Of a stretch of 64,000 nt of DNA, positions 37,701 through 50,231 are shown piece after piece (the first letter of the stretch is position 1; every line of letters starts with the position of its first letter). Position numbers and translations under genes: made by a program. The notes under the pieces were generated by a model, which made no database searches, had not been told where the DNA came from, and saw only the letters and a program-made list of their open reading frames with translations. This stretch comes from Sarcocystis neurona (Eukaryota; Apicomplexa; Conoidasida; Eucoccidiorida; Sarcocystidae). The stretch lies in the NCBI GenBank assembly GCA_000727475.1, contig KL647290.1, forward strand, positions 1,079,314-1,143,313. Direction: 5' to 3'.

Positions 37701-40700
37701 GTGAAGTTCATGTTCTTGTTTACAAAAGTGTAGGTGTACATATAATTATACTTATGTAATATATATATATATATATCTATAGGTATGGATATGGCGCGAC
37801 CACGCAGGTGTATGCACCGCCGTTCTCCCCGTTAACTCTTATAAAGCTGATCGTTCTTGTCCACACACAGTAGCGGAGAGGTATGCGCACCATAGGGACA
37901 CACTTAAATATATCTACGCACGTACAAGTAAAACCAGTGACTCCTCCTAGACATACATATTTATGTATTAAATACGTATTTTCCTCTCGACCTAGGTAAT
38001 CGTGTGCTTCGTTGCTGCGAAGGCGGACACACCGAGGCTGAGGGAACAGCAACTCTCTCCCCCTGAGGCATCTATTCCCGTCAAGGAAACACGGCATCTC
38101 CCGCCACGCATCACGAATTTAATCAAGACGAGAAAGCACGTCACAGCGAAGTAATCGACTGCTTGAGTGAGCCATCCCATCGTTGGGGTAGATTACCTTT
38201 TCGTTTATGAAATGTCGCCTACTTCGTATTAGCACTTGACGCTTGGACGCCTCTACCAAGTAGATGCACGTTTTTAATGCGGCAACACCTGCAGTGACTA
38301 TGCGCACACGCGTAGTTACTGCTCTTATACAGATATATACAGATATATATATATATATGTGTACGGATATGAGTATTGATAGATCTCGACGACATACATG
38401 CTATGCGTCTGCGCTACTATACATAGAGGGGAAGAGGGATAAGTAGATAGATAAATACATCTGTCTTTTTCGTGTACACGCGACGTAGTCGTTTAGTGAT
38501 CTACTGCGTACGAACGTACGTACCTGTACGTATTACACTCACGTGTTCGACTAGTGCACCTGTAGTTAGCCCGTCATATATACATAGATATATATATATA
38601 TATAAATTTACAACGGACGAAATAGTACATACCTGTTTTGTACCTGTATTGACCTACTGCAGATTCTCAAAAACCTACTACACCCTTATGCGGTGCCAGT
38701 GCACCTGTGTCGTACAGAAATACGTCTATCCATATGTGGCTCGCATGCCTTTTTTAACGATCGAAGGCACACATGAAATTTAATGTGTGAAGCTCTTTCT
38801 ACCCACACAAGCACGAACAAGGTGGGCGGTGAAGTAGGTGCCCTTGGATTTTTCCCAGTCGCGTCTGAAGTCTTTTTTTGCCCTGCGGAGAAGGCATCTT
38901 CAAGCCACTTTCGTGCATCTCCCCTCGTTGACTGTTTTGGGACAGCATGGAAGGGCGTAAATTTTGACGTGCCTGCGTGCACAGCACGCGTGCAAGTATC
39001 TTTCTGCTCTTGGAGAAGCAGACAGATAGACAGATGTGTAACAAACGCACGCCCCCGCAACTGTGGCACAGATACGGAGCTCAAAATTGCAAGTCAACAG
39101 GCTTACTTGAGTGTTTCTCTGTATCCCTCTACGTGTGTGCAAACTCTACAGCCACGTACATTATGATGCGCATACATGTCTATTTACGAGTGTCAATCCA
39201 CAACACATGTAGGCAGCAGCTACAAAGGGAAATCTGTTTCTCCTCTTTGCTACGTGTCCGTTTTGAGTGAAGCTAGTAAAGCATTTCTTGACTAAGAAGA
39301 AGTACGCAAGAAAGACGTTCGCGGGAACGTGTGTGCAGTAAAGCAAGCGCGTCTACTACGAATACGAGAACTCCCCAGAACGGCAGAACACACTTCGCCG
39401 CTATTCGGGCGTGTCTTCACTGGGCCGTGCGCGTCTGTTCACAAAAATTTTGCCAACACTATTGACGCCGCTGTACGTACGTGTGCAACAGAAGTGCCCT
39501 GCGCCCACGTCTGTACACGAGCGTGGACGGGAACCTGAAGAACAAAGCAGTGGAGGGTGGTACATTTTTTTTCTCGTCCCTTCGAACAAGAGCGACTGCA
39601 GTGACGAGAAAACCTCCCCGCTTGGGGAGGAAACAGCAGTTTTCTCGGTCCTTAGAAAAACCGAGAAATCGAATGTGTGCGCTTCTCTGCAAGCGTCTCC
39701 AGGTGCAAACCCCGCGGACGTTGCCGAGAAGAAGAAAAAGAAGTAGGCAGACATCTTCCCCACTTCTTCGGGAAGCGTGGAGCGCGAGAAAAAAGAAAGA
39801 GGACCAGCAACGCAGTCTAAAAAGACGGGGCAGTGGCGACTCGACGCATAACACACAAACACCACCGGATCCTTCAAACAGAAACTTCGCTTCATAACTG
39901 TTTTTGTCCACTTTCTCCTGCGTGCGCACACATGTAAAGAAATTCTTGACACGCAAGGAGGGCAAGCGTCCCCTCTCCCCCGCACAAGGGGGTTATCCGT
40001 ATCAGAGAACTAGTGACTTGGACGTGCCTTGACCAGACACGTGGCTGCTGCATTCGGTCTGAGCAATCTATATCGACAAGGAAAGAAAGCAGCAGCAGCC
40101 ATCCCTTCCGACGGCAAAACTCGCAACAGACTTCCTGCGGCTGCTAATAGAGGGGCCGAGAGGGAGAGGGAAAGAGAAAACAAAGAAAAGAAGAGGAAAA
40201 GCGTAGATAGTGCTCAGTGCTGCCCTCTTTCTCGCTGCTGCATTTGTTCCGGAGGCTGTTGCAAATAGTGGGGAAACGAAGAGAATGAAGAAGACGTAAA
40301 AGAACGACCCGAAGGCCAAGAATGACGAGGAGGAGAAGGAGGAAAAGAAGACCACCAAAAAGAAGAAGTAGAGCGTGGAAGAAAAGAAGCAGAAGACGAA
40401 TCATCAGTGCCGCGAGTTAAGCAGCAACAGAAGCTGCGCTATTAAGTCGCTGCTGCGCTTTCTCAAAGAGGTGGCGCAGATCGCCCTCGCAAGAAAGTAA
40501 AGGAACCGGGAGTTCTTCTTCCTTTGACTCCTTCATATTGACTTTTCCTTCTCTTTTGTCTCCCTCTTCTCCCCTTTCTTTGACTTCGTCTTTTTCCCTT
40601 CTTTTCCTTCTCCTCTCCACCCTTTCGTTCGATTCTCTCGTCGGCCTCTCTTATCATCTTCTTCTTCTTTTCCCCTCTCCCTCTGCACAAGCTTTCACAC

Positions 40701-40835
40701 CTTTTTGCCCCCACTGCCCTCGCCCCCCCCCCTTTCGCGGGGCGTGTTTTCTTCCTCGTTTCTCTTCTGCGTCTCGTTCTCTCGCTCGCGCTCTTCTCTC
40801 CCTTCTTTCTCGCCTTCGTGTGTCGCTCCTTCCCT
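34775..40835. other. Intergenic region between AP-2 alpha and WBP4 with unassigned ORFs
   Basis: Microsatellites of the (TA)n/TGTATA type occupy about 34,980-35,460, 35,690-35,870, 37,050-37,370, 38,325-38,360 and 38,570-38,610. Between them are repeat-poor patches with ORFs of 100-195 codons on both strands: 36,025-36,483 (+), 37,307-37,741 (-), 38,783-39,166 (+), 39,411-39,746 (+, ending in five lysines) and 39,401-39,985 (-). None shows a family motif, and opposing frames are equally open, so none is called. A CT-rich tract at 40,510-40,835 is the purine-rich 3' flank of the WBP4 gene on the other strand. Confidence 0.5.
37499..37530. other. Perfect ten-pair hairpin
   Basis: AGAAAGGCAG/CTGCCTTTCT with a six-base loop, followed by TAAAAATAAG. 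It lies inside an unassigned minus-strand ORF (37,307-37,741). Confidence 0.4.
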
Positions 40836-43800
40836 TCATCGTTCGGTCTCAGGGCCATGCTGCTGCTGCTGCCGGCCCCGATCCCTCTCTTTTCTCGCTT
40901 TTCTAAAAACAGCAACTCCTTCGTCACGCTCTTCCCCTCCTTCGCGGGGATTCTCCTGCACATCAATACACGCGGGAAGACTCACTGCGCTCGCATTTGA
41001 TCAATAAATTCTTCAATTAAAATTTCCACGTCATCCCTATACGTAAGGAAATAAATTTATCGACAAAGTGCCCCGCAGTCAGGTACCTCGGTGTGTGTCT
41101 CTTTCTCTCTCAGACAAAATACATACATATCGTCATCTGCAACTATACACAGGTGAACACCTTTACAAATATAAATATATATATACACGTCCTCACGTAA
41201 ATATACGTATACACGTGCGTACACCTGTATACAGCAGTGACCACGCATATGTGTATGTATGTACGTGTGTACGTATATATATGTATATTGATAGATATAT
41301 ATATGTGTACACATGTATAGACACACACACTTTTACGACATAGCCATACGTTTAAACCTATATATATATATGTACGTGCACACACGTAGATACACATATA
41401 CATATACATATATATATATATATGTGCGTATCTATGTATTTGTACACACGTATATGCGTACAGAGTTATATATAGACGCGTTTGTAGTGAAGAAGGATAG
41501 GAACTCCTTACAAAGTGAGAGTAAGTTGGTTTGTCGAAAGTTTCCAAGTCCATTTCATGAAGCATGCCCTGCTGGGCAATGTCTCGTCGCAGTCGGCGCA
41601 GCGCTTCCACTGCACGTACACCGCAGAGCAGGCACCGGCAGCAGCACCATCCCACACGCACCAGGCGCAGCCGCATGAGCAGGAACAGCAGCAGCAGCGG
41701 CGCGGCGTAATAGCCACGTGCACAGCAACAACAGCGATATTGCGGGAGCAGCAGCAAAGCACCAAAAGCAGCAGAAGCAGCAACAGACCACCGCAGCAGG
41801 AGCAGCAGGGGCAGCAGCAGAGGACGAACGTGACGGCAAGCAGAGGACGGAGAAGAAGATGCAGCGGCCCACCACACAAGTGCAGTAGCAACAGCTGCGT
41901 CCCGCTGTCGCGCAGCAGCTGCTCTTCTGTAACGGGGGCAGTAGCAGCAGCAGCGATGAGAGTCGTTTTCTTGACGTGTTTGTAGGCTGCAGACGAGCGT
42001 CGTGAGTCTTCTCCTTTTTCGCCTCACCTCTTGACGTAGGTTCTTCATCTTCTTCTTCTCCTTGTTCTTCTTCGAAAGTAGCGCAACTCCCAAAAGCGCT
42101 GTACTCTCCCGCTTTCACCTCGGTCCACTCCCCGAGCGCGGCTTCTTCTCCTCGACATTCTCCATCTGCTGCAGCAGCTTCACCTGCTGCTGCTGCAATC
42201 TCGCCTCCTGCTGCGGTTGTTGCAGTTCCTCCTGCTGTTGCTGCATCTTCCGCGTCTGCGGGTGCGGCTCCTGTCTCCACTGCTGCTGACGTTGCTCTTC
42301 CTGCGCCTGCTCCTGCTGGTGCTTCCTCTCCTCCTGCTGGTCCTGCGCCTGCTGCTGTTGCTTCTGCTTCTGTACCTGCCACTCCAGCGTCTGCTGCCCC
42401 GTCGGCTGCTGCTCTTGCCGCTGCTGGGCCGCGTGCCGCATCAGTTTCTGCTGCTGCGTCTGCTGCTCCGCTTGACGCTGCATCACCAGCAGCTGCCGCC
42501 ACTGCTGCTGCTGCTGTGTGCGCTGCAGTGCGACCAGCACAAGCTGCTGCAGTACTAAGTCCCGACTGCAAAGGACCAGCAACAAGAGCAGCAGGGCGAG
42601 CCACCACGTCAGGACTCGCCTTCATCAAAGATGAAGATATAGGGCAAGAAATTTGTGCTTGCTGCGGTATTTCTGTCTCATCTTTTATTTGACGTTGTCC
42701 TGCTGTTATCTCTTCACTTTCTTCTTGTTTCACCCGTTTCTTCTGAGGCGCCGTCAAAGCCTCTGCTCTACGGAGGAGGCAATCACTTTTGATATTGCTG
42801 CTCGTGATCGGCCACGCTGTAGAAGCACAGGCAGCAGCAAACGCAGGAACGATTGCAGCAGACCTGTGGGAAGCTGCTGTTGCTTCAGCAGCCTGAGATG
42901 CAGTGGCAATTAACCCGCTGCTGCTGCCGCTGCTGCTGCTGCTTCCTCCCGCTCCTGGCGCTGCCTCTCCTCCTTCTCCTCTTCCACCCACAAAGACAAA
43001 CTGTTGCTGGAATGGGTGCAATCGCTGCTGCGCAGCCAACGCAGCAGCACCAACAGCAGCAGCGCCAACAGCTGTAGGGCCAACAGCAGTAGGTCCAACA
43101 GCAGCAGGGCCAACAGCAGCAGCAGAAGCAACCGGCTGTATCTTTCGTGACAGAACTGCTGCTGCTGCTACACCCTGGCTTCTCAAGTACGCTGTTGCGT
43201 CGCCTCCGCTTGTCCGCGCATCTGTCGTTCCTGCTCCTCCTTGCGTCGAGGTCGGTGCTGCTTCTGCCATGGGCGTTTCACGTGTTGCTGCCGGTGTTGT
43301 TGGTGTTGCTGCTGCTGTTCCTGCGTCGGCCGTTGAGGCTGCAGCTGCCTCCCCCCCCCTTCTCGCGGCGTCTCGTGCTGCTACTGGCAGCCCCGCTTCT
43401 GCTGCTGCTGCTGCGACTTCTGTCGCTGACAGCGCTGTAGACGCGGGAGCAGGAAGAGGAGCGCCAGCAACAGCAGCAGTAGCAGGAGTCAGACGTTTTC
43501 CAGAAGAAGCAGAGGCAGCAGAGAACCCAGAAGAAGCACCCCAGCGAGAGGAATAAGAAGAAGAGGCGGAAGGAGGTGCGGTAGCTGCTGCAACAGCAGA
43601 CGAAGGCCGCGGCACAGAGAGAGAGGAAGCAGCAGGATCCCCAGCAGTTCCAGCAGCAGCACCCATCCCATCTGTGGAGTGCTGCTGCTCCTGCTGCTCA
43701 GCCTTTACACCACGCAGTTGATTTCGATCACTCGCCGGACCTTCCTCTCCCGCCTCCTGCTTCGTGAACTGCTGTCGCTTCTGCTGCTGTTGCTGCTGCA

Positions 43801-45734
43801 GCACTTCTCTGTCGTGCGGCTGCTCCTTCTTGATTGCTGCCGCTGCTTCGGCCTTCTGCAGCCGACCAACTCCCCCCACTGCAGTACCTGACGGGGGTCC
43901 ATGAGCTGCAGCTGGAATCGCTGCGCTTGTCCCTGTTGATGCTGCTGTTCCTGCTGATGCTGCTGCTCCTGCTGTTGCTGCTGCTCCTGCTGTTGCTGTC
44001 GGCGCAGCTGGTGTTGCTGCTGTTGAGGGGGCAGCAGCAGGAGGTCGCCTTTTGACTACTGAGAGAATGCGTACTTGTGGCTTGGCAGGAGGAGCAGCAG
44101 CAGATGGAGCGGCAGTTGGAGGCGCGGCAGCAGCAGTGGAGAAGACAGAAGAAAGATGAGGGAGAGGAAACCCGAGAGGCGGTGTCCAGCTAGTTTCCCT
44201 CGTTTCCTTATTTGCAAAGTAAGGTAGTCCCGTTCGGGTGTCTGTACACATCAACCACGGCCCCCACTCGGACAGAACGGCTCCCCACACGGCCGCGCCT
44301 TTGCCTTTCTCCTGCTGCTGCTGCAGCGGTTGCTGGGACACCTCCGCCTGCCGCTGCTGGTGGGGAGTCGGAGAAGGGAACTGCTGCTGCTGCTGTCGAT
44401 ATTGCTCCTGCTGCTGCTGCTGTCGATATTGCTCCTGCTGCTGCTGGTACTGCTGCTGCTGGTGCTGGTACTGCTGCTGCTGTTGTTCTGAATGTATAGA
44501 ATCGGTCGCGCCCCCCTGGGTTAGGGCATCGCGTCGCATTGCTGCAGCAGCTGCTGCTTCAATCTTCTCAATTTCACGCTGTTGAAATAGTTCATCAATC
44601 TCCTTCTGCTTCTCTCGAGCCCGCATTTCTTTGAACATTTCTCGCATATTCCATATATGCCTCTCTGACTGCTCATGTCGCTTCACGTTCTGCAGCCATT
44701 CAACAAAAATTAAACAACTTTAACACAAATATCCATTAACATATATATACATACACGTGGATATATATATATATCCCCCCCACACACACAGACACGACGA
44801 GAAACATATATACACATATACATGTATGTGTCTCTTTCTCTATCCCTGTCCCTCTCTCGCTGTCCTTCCATATAAAAACATTTGTAACTCTCGCCGTCTC
44901 TCTCTCTCAACCCATATATATACATATATACATATATGTGTCTACATGTACCTCTCTATATATACATACATACAAACACACACAAACACTTTTACATAGA
45001 TGTTCACATATACGTATAAAAACACAGATATATATATATCTCTCTCTCTCTATATATATATGTATATACACACATATATATGTACACGTATGTATATACA
45101 TATATACGTCCATACTTATATATATATGTGTATGTAGAAAAGTCGATAGAGGCACAGACAGCCGGTTAAACCTCGACGTACGTACATGTCCACGGAGATA
45201 TAGAGATATGAATATATTGCAATATACATTCCCGCATATATATATTTATATGTAGACACAGAGAGAGAGAAAGCAGAGGGGAGATGGTGAGAGAGATCTA
45301 CAGTGACAATTACTTTTTACACCTCTCCACTTTTTCTTCCGCAACGGGGCACACGCAGGGCAGAAATGACATTTCTATGTCTCTCTTTAGACGTACGTTT
45401 GTGCTTCACGTTCGGTAACACAAGTATACTCACACATACACATACGTATATTTATATACGTGGTAATATGCATATATATATACATATGGACCGACATACA
45501 CATACACATATACAAATATAAGTGTACACACATATATATATGTATGTTTTATGTGCCTACATACACAAATACATATATGCAAATATAAGTATATGTATAC
45601 ATAGATCTGTGTCTACCTATATATGTATAGGTGAATATATAGGGGCACAATGTGCTTACCATGTTATGCCCGCTTAGCCACGTGCGGCATATCTCGCAGT
45701 AATGTTTCTTCTGAGAAACCCAGCGCTCCGTCAT
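40836..45734 (-). CDS. WBP4: WBP4/FBP21-like spliceosomal WW-domain protein, complete, four exons
   Basis: FBP21 is a spliceosomal B-complex factor that binds proline-rich splicing proteins through WW domains. Exons on the minus strand: 45734-45660, 44689-42028, 41609-41512, 40955-40836; all phases agree, giving 984 residues. The start MTERWVSQKKHYCEIC and the next exon's NVKRHEQSERH form a U1C/matrin-type zinc finger, C-x2-C-x13-H-x5-H, split by intron 1. A charged helix follows, then Gln runs, then one WW domain at about residues 167-197 (WGPWLMCTDTRTGLPYF, ETRETSWTPP). A 650-residue Ala/Gln/Pro-rich middle leads to the conserved block GEYSAFGSCATFEEEQ near residue 890. The C-terminus contains VAVFRKARKERDRGR, like the basic FKKRK end of the family. 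Animal members are about 375 residues with two WW domains; only one is seen here. Donors are GTAAGC, GTGAGG and GTAAGG. Confidence 0.9.
41620..41990 (-). repeat. CTG-rich (minus strand) tract in WBP4 intron 2
   Basis: On the plus strand this reads CAG-rich; on the coding (minus) strand it is CTG-rich and lies between the GTGAGG donor at 42,027 and the acceptor at 41,610. It repeats the intron pattern seen in the AP-2 alpha gene on the other strand. Confidence 0.65.
42160..44500 (-). repeat. CAG/GCA triplet runs coding for Gln and Ala in WBP4 exon 2
   Basis: Several in-frame homopolymer blocks: Gln repeats with Tyr spacers (QQQQYQQQQEQYRQQQQQ, about 44,370-44,480), a Thr-Ala-Gly-Ala repeat near residue 300, and Ala-rich stretches near 42,180-42,560. 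All are CAG/GCA-type on the minus strand. Confidence 0.75.
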
Positions 45735-46260
45735 TTCGTCAACAAAGGGAAAGAAGTGCGTGAGGGAGAGAGAGAAAGATGAAAAAGAAGAAGAAGAAGG
45801 GAAAAAAGATACTTCTTCCCTAAAAAAAAAACTCAAACACTCTCACACACACATGTTCAAATAATCCACCAGATATCACATAGACATACACATATACATA
45901 TATATATATATATACGTTTATATATACAAAGCTCCTTCCACATACGTATATATATATATATACGTGTACGTGCAAAACTTCACTTACACGTATGCATATG
46001 TAGGCATAGAACATGATTCATATATATATCACTATATGTAGCTACGCCGTCGTATATATACCTATATATATAGAGAGAGAGAAGGAGACAGAGAGACAGG
46101 CACGTACACACACAGAGATAGACAGAATGAGAAATACACTTTACTCATTCGGAAATACACATACATATATATACGGCTACCCCTCGGTGTGGAAATATGT
46201 ACATATATATATATACATACATACGGATATATCTCTGTATATATATAAGTATACAGATAG
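44700..46260. repeat. Microsatellite cluster in WBP4 intron 1 and 5' flank
   Basis: (TA)n, CACACA and GAGAGA runs with TATACATATATACA words occupy about 44,735-45,290, 45,420-45,650 and 45,880-46,260. A purine-rich stretch at about 45,745-45,835 on the plus strand is the pyrimidine-rich leader directly before the WBP4 start on the minus strand. Confidence 0.65.
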
Positions 46261-49199
46261 GAAGGGCGGACAGATCGACTTGTTGCGGATGTAGACGTCA
46301 CTCCACGTGCAGAATTCTCTTTTTCCAGGCGTGGGTGAATTTTTCAATATAAATACGCACAGACGAGACCTAAAGAGAGTCAAATCCATGTACAGACAGA
46401 TACTTACAGAGTTGTTCGTTTCTTGTTGACTTTCCTTCCACATATGCATGTATGTATGTGTGTGTGAATTCATTTACTTTTACTTATCTGTGCATGCGTT
46501 CACAAGAGGTCTAGGCAACAAGAAAATGAGAAGGGCAGGACGCGGGCGAAGGCGAGAAGAACGCAGCAACAACATATATATATATATATTGCGTGCATCT
46601 CTCTGTTGTCCGTAAGCATGTATATGGGCATACGAGAGAGTTGTGCTGGAGACGTAGTGGCACAGCATAGGCGCAGGTAAAATATTGCAATGTCTGTGAA
46701 GACCACTTTATCGGGCTCTGTTTTCTTCTGCTGATCTTTCAGAGAAGTATTTCTGTCGCAGTGCAGAAGAGGAGACAGACGACGAGAGAAAAAGTGGTAG
46801 GAGAAACAAAACGAGAAACAAAGGGAGAGGGAGACGGTGGCAGAAGAAGCTGCAAAACAAGAAACGGGACGCGAGACGAGAGGAGAGGCAACGGAAAGAC
46901 AACGGCCGAAGGACACAGACACGCAGAGAGAGAGAGAGAACTAAAGACAAAACGTAAGATGTAGGAGGAAGGGAGGGAAGAAAGAGAAAGAAGGAAGACG
47001 GGGCAAGAGAAGAGCCTCGTTATGACGCACAGCGCAAAATGCAGAGAGTGTGGAGATTTTTGTCTTCGGAGAGAAGAAAACGACGCGTTGTTGATGAAAA
47101 TGACCTCTTCTTCAAATGGGGAAATTCTGCCTTTTCAAAAGTGACATACGGATCTTAGACAGGTAATTAACGTTAGCTCTTCGGCAACCCCTTTGATTTT
47201 TTTCCTAGAAGAAACCGACATCTGCATAAAAAGTAGGAAACCTCGTTTCAATATGTACGCCCATAAATGGTAAACTGGTTTACAATATATGTACACCCAT
47301 ATCTATATATACATATGTGTACAGACATGAAGACAGAGATAAGCAGAGAAAGGGGCTGGAGAGAATGGTGCAGCCACACATACATGTAAATACCCGAATC
47401 CTAGATAGAAACTCATGCGCACATCTATGTATGAATAGAAAATATCTATGGTCAGAGGCAAATAAACGCTATATTGAGCACCACCTCCGTACTGGGAAGT
47501 ACGTACACACGCGCATATACGTTCACAAAGAGCGAAGGAGAGAGAGGGACGCCCTTATGAGAGAGGAGAAAGAAAGAAGCTTCTGTGCGTAGGAAGACAG
47601 GCGCTCCTCTGGAAGAGGCATCGAGAGTTTCAGTAAAGGAAGAAGGTGCCGCTTTTTGAAGTGTCGCGCCTCGTCTGCTGGTTTTGACAGTTGTCTCGTC
47701 CTTTCCCGTATATATTATTATGAGCCAGTTTTCTATTTATGTGCGTACATATATTATAATTCAGTCATCTATTTATGTAGCAAACAAGGAGTGTATAGAC
47801 ACCTCCACCACCGGTGGGGGTGCGACAAAAGTAACAGGAGGAGAGCTCGGAAGAGGAGGGGGGAAAAAAAACCGTTAGGTACAGTAGTGGGGAAACGAGG
47901 CGTTGCGGAGCTGTCCGATACGTGAAAATAGAGTGTGCGTTTCACTCCGCTGGAAAATGAGACTTCCTTTACGGATGGAACAAACAGAACACGGAAGACG
48001 GGAAGTCGCTGAAAGGGGTCAACAGACGAACGACGAGCACCGGTTACCGGTGGCGATGTGGCAGAAAGAATACACTCTGTGTGTAAGAAATGCACTAAAC
48101 AGAATATTTCATGTCGAAGAAGGTGACACACGCAGGAAAAGAGAGAAACGCTTTGAAGGGAAGATATGCGAAAGCATGACCTGTCGTGGCCAGAGCGACG
48201 GCGAGCACACCTACTTGTCCACGAGTTTTCCGGGGAATAGATGGAAGAAACGAGACCACCACCAACGAACACAAAGGAAACCGAAGTGCTTCTACGGGGA
48301 ATATGGGCAGAGATGCAGTCTCGAAAAAGGAGTAGCGAACCAGACGATGACGGCGCATCAAAGGAGGAAAAACTCGCCACGCGCAAAAACGCAGACACAT
48401 GCCTCGAGATGGGCACGGCAGAAAGACGTCGCCCGCGTATCTCAAGAACAGGATATCTGGAGACGCGAGGAAACTCGTTTCGGAGAGAATTTTCCCAGAG
48501 AGTGGTGGTTTTGTAACAGAACACACATATGGAAAACTTTAAGCAGAGAAGAGGCCGCGTGCCGACGAGCTACACAATCATGGGCACCGCATGCGTTTCT
48601 CTAAACGGCATGCACGTACGCACTTTTTGCAGCGGTTTTCCTCTTTATTGTCGGGTTTACACGCTTTGTTTACGAGGTACGATGCAGACAATTGACAGCA
48701 ACGAAGGGTTGAACCTTTGTGGAGCGGACTTCGTATTTGTTTTCTCTTTCTGGGTTTTACCATGTAGCGGCCGCTTCCATAGCGACATAGTCCCCTCTCG
48801 CGCTCCGGGGAATTTTTCCCACAAAACCCATTTTCCTTGGTCACGGTTGCATACGTCATTTCCTGTCCACTACAGGTTTGCGAAAAAGTTCGTCCTGCCT
48901 GCATCGGATGGATTTTCTCATCTACTTGGCGCTGAACTCAACTGCGACATAAATCTCTGTGACTCTATTTCGTCATTTATACGTATACAAAGAGGAGGAG
49001 AGAACGGAGGAGAAAAGTAGACACCCGTATTACAGCTTCTTGTTCCGTGTTTGCTTGTGAAATATACGTTACCGTGGCGCTTTTGTGAGTCTCCAGCAGG
49101 CTAAATCGTCTTCGTGGGTTTCGACCTTCCACCACTCTTCAAGCACAGGCGTACATGTTGCATCTGAACGTCCTTCCCGACCACAGCTTATAAGGTCGC
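46261..49199. other. Unassigned, mainly repeat-poor region upstream of WBP4 and the LLPH-like gene
   Basis: A strongly purine-rich tract on the plus strand spans about 46,740-47,060. Overlapping ORFs follow: 233 codons at 47,903-48,604 (+), 163 codons at 48,529-49,020 (+) and 251 codons at 47,769-48,524 (-). The plus ORF at 48,529 includes hydrophobic and Cys-containing stretches (CGADFVFVFSFWVLP), but no family motif is recognised. Because both strands are open over the same interval, coding on either is unproven. Confidence 0.4.
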
Positions 49200-49204
49200 T
49201 TTCT

Positions 49205-50231
49205 CTCTTTTGTACATTTCAAAGAGTCTTGTAGAGTTTCACCACAGATTGAGGCGACGAGTGCATTGTTTACTGCGTCGACTTCTCCGTCGTCTCAGCA
49301 TTTCTCTATTCTTCCTGTCACATTTGGGCCTATCTAGTGTTTGTCCTTGTGTACTCCTTCGTCTTCTCCTCCCCCGCTTTCTGCGTAGACCTTCCTGTGC
49401 GTCTCTTTTTGATATTTCGCGGCGTTCCTTCCCCCTGGGTCTTTCCATCACTTGTCGACGACCTACCCTCCGCCGCATCCTACCGGACTTTCTCCGCTTT
49501 GCCTGTCACACATATTTTTTAGAAACGTTTACATTTTTCGGTTCTCTCGTTCTTCCTCTTCATTCCTTTTCCCACGTCGCCGGAAGAAGACGTCTTTTTT
49601 CTCGTTTGGCCAGGAAGTTCTGCTATTTTCTGTGCAGGTGTCACGAGGCTTTCCTGCACTTTTGCCCTTCTCCCTCTGCTCTCTCGAATTTTCATACGCG
49701 TTTTCCGCGCCTTCTTTTCCCTCCTCTTCTTCTGCGTAAAGTCGTTCTTCTCCTTCGTCGTTGCTTCTTGTAAAAAGCGTCTGTATTCTTCGCTTCTCCG
49801 GAAGTGTATGTGTAGCGCTCTCTTGAAAACCAGCGGAGCCTACGCCGCAGGACCAGCAGGAGTCGCAGCCCGGGTCGCAGAAATTTACTTCTTTGTCTCC
49901 CCTTCGTGATTTCCGCAAGATCTTTTTCTCCACGCTGTCTCTTTGACCTCTTTTGATTTTTTGAATTATCCTTTCCTTATTTTCCCTCCGCTTCTCCTTA
50001 GCACTCTCCTCACCATTTTCCCTTCTTTTTCCCCTTTCTTCTTCTTTTCCGTTTCCTTTCTCCTCCTGGCCCCTGCCTCTCTCTTTCCCTCGCAGTTTTC
50101 GCTTCCTCCTCCTTGTCGTTCCGTCTTTTCGTGTCGCCAACTTCTCTTCCGCCGTCTCCTTCCCTCTGTCCCTCTGTTCTCTCTCGACCTCTCTCAGGCG
50201 TGTCTTCTTCACTTTTTCTCCTTTTCTCAAG
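49205..50231 (+). promoter_or_regulatory. Pyrimidine-rich leader of the LLPH-like gene
   Basis: About a kilobase of mostly C/T sequence on the coding strand, densest at 49,950-50,230, runs to the ATG at 50,232. It parallels the 11,560-12,161 tract before the AP-2 alpha start. Antisense frames through it give long Lys/Arg/Glu-rich ORFs that are compositional artefacts. Confidence 0.45.

Noticed and set aside
41555..42027. Read-through of WBP4 exon 2 to a 1,043-codon ORF
   Set aside because: The tail is Cys/Leu-rich antisense-type triplet sequence. A strong GTGAGG donor at 42,027 joins in phase to exons at 41,609 and 40,955 that supply the family C-terminus.
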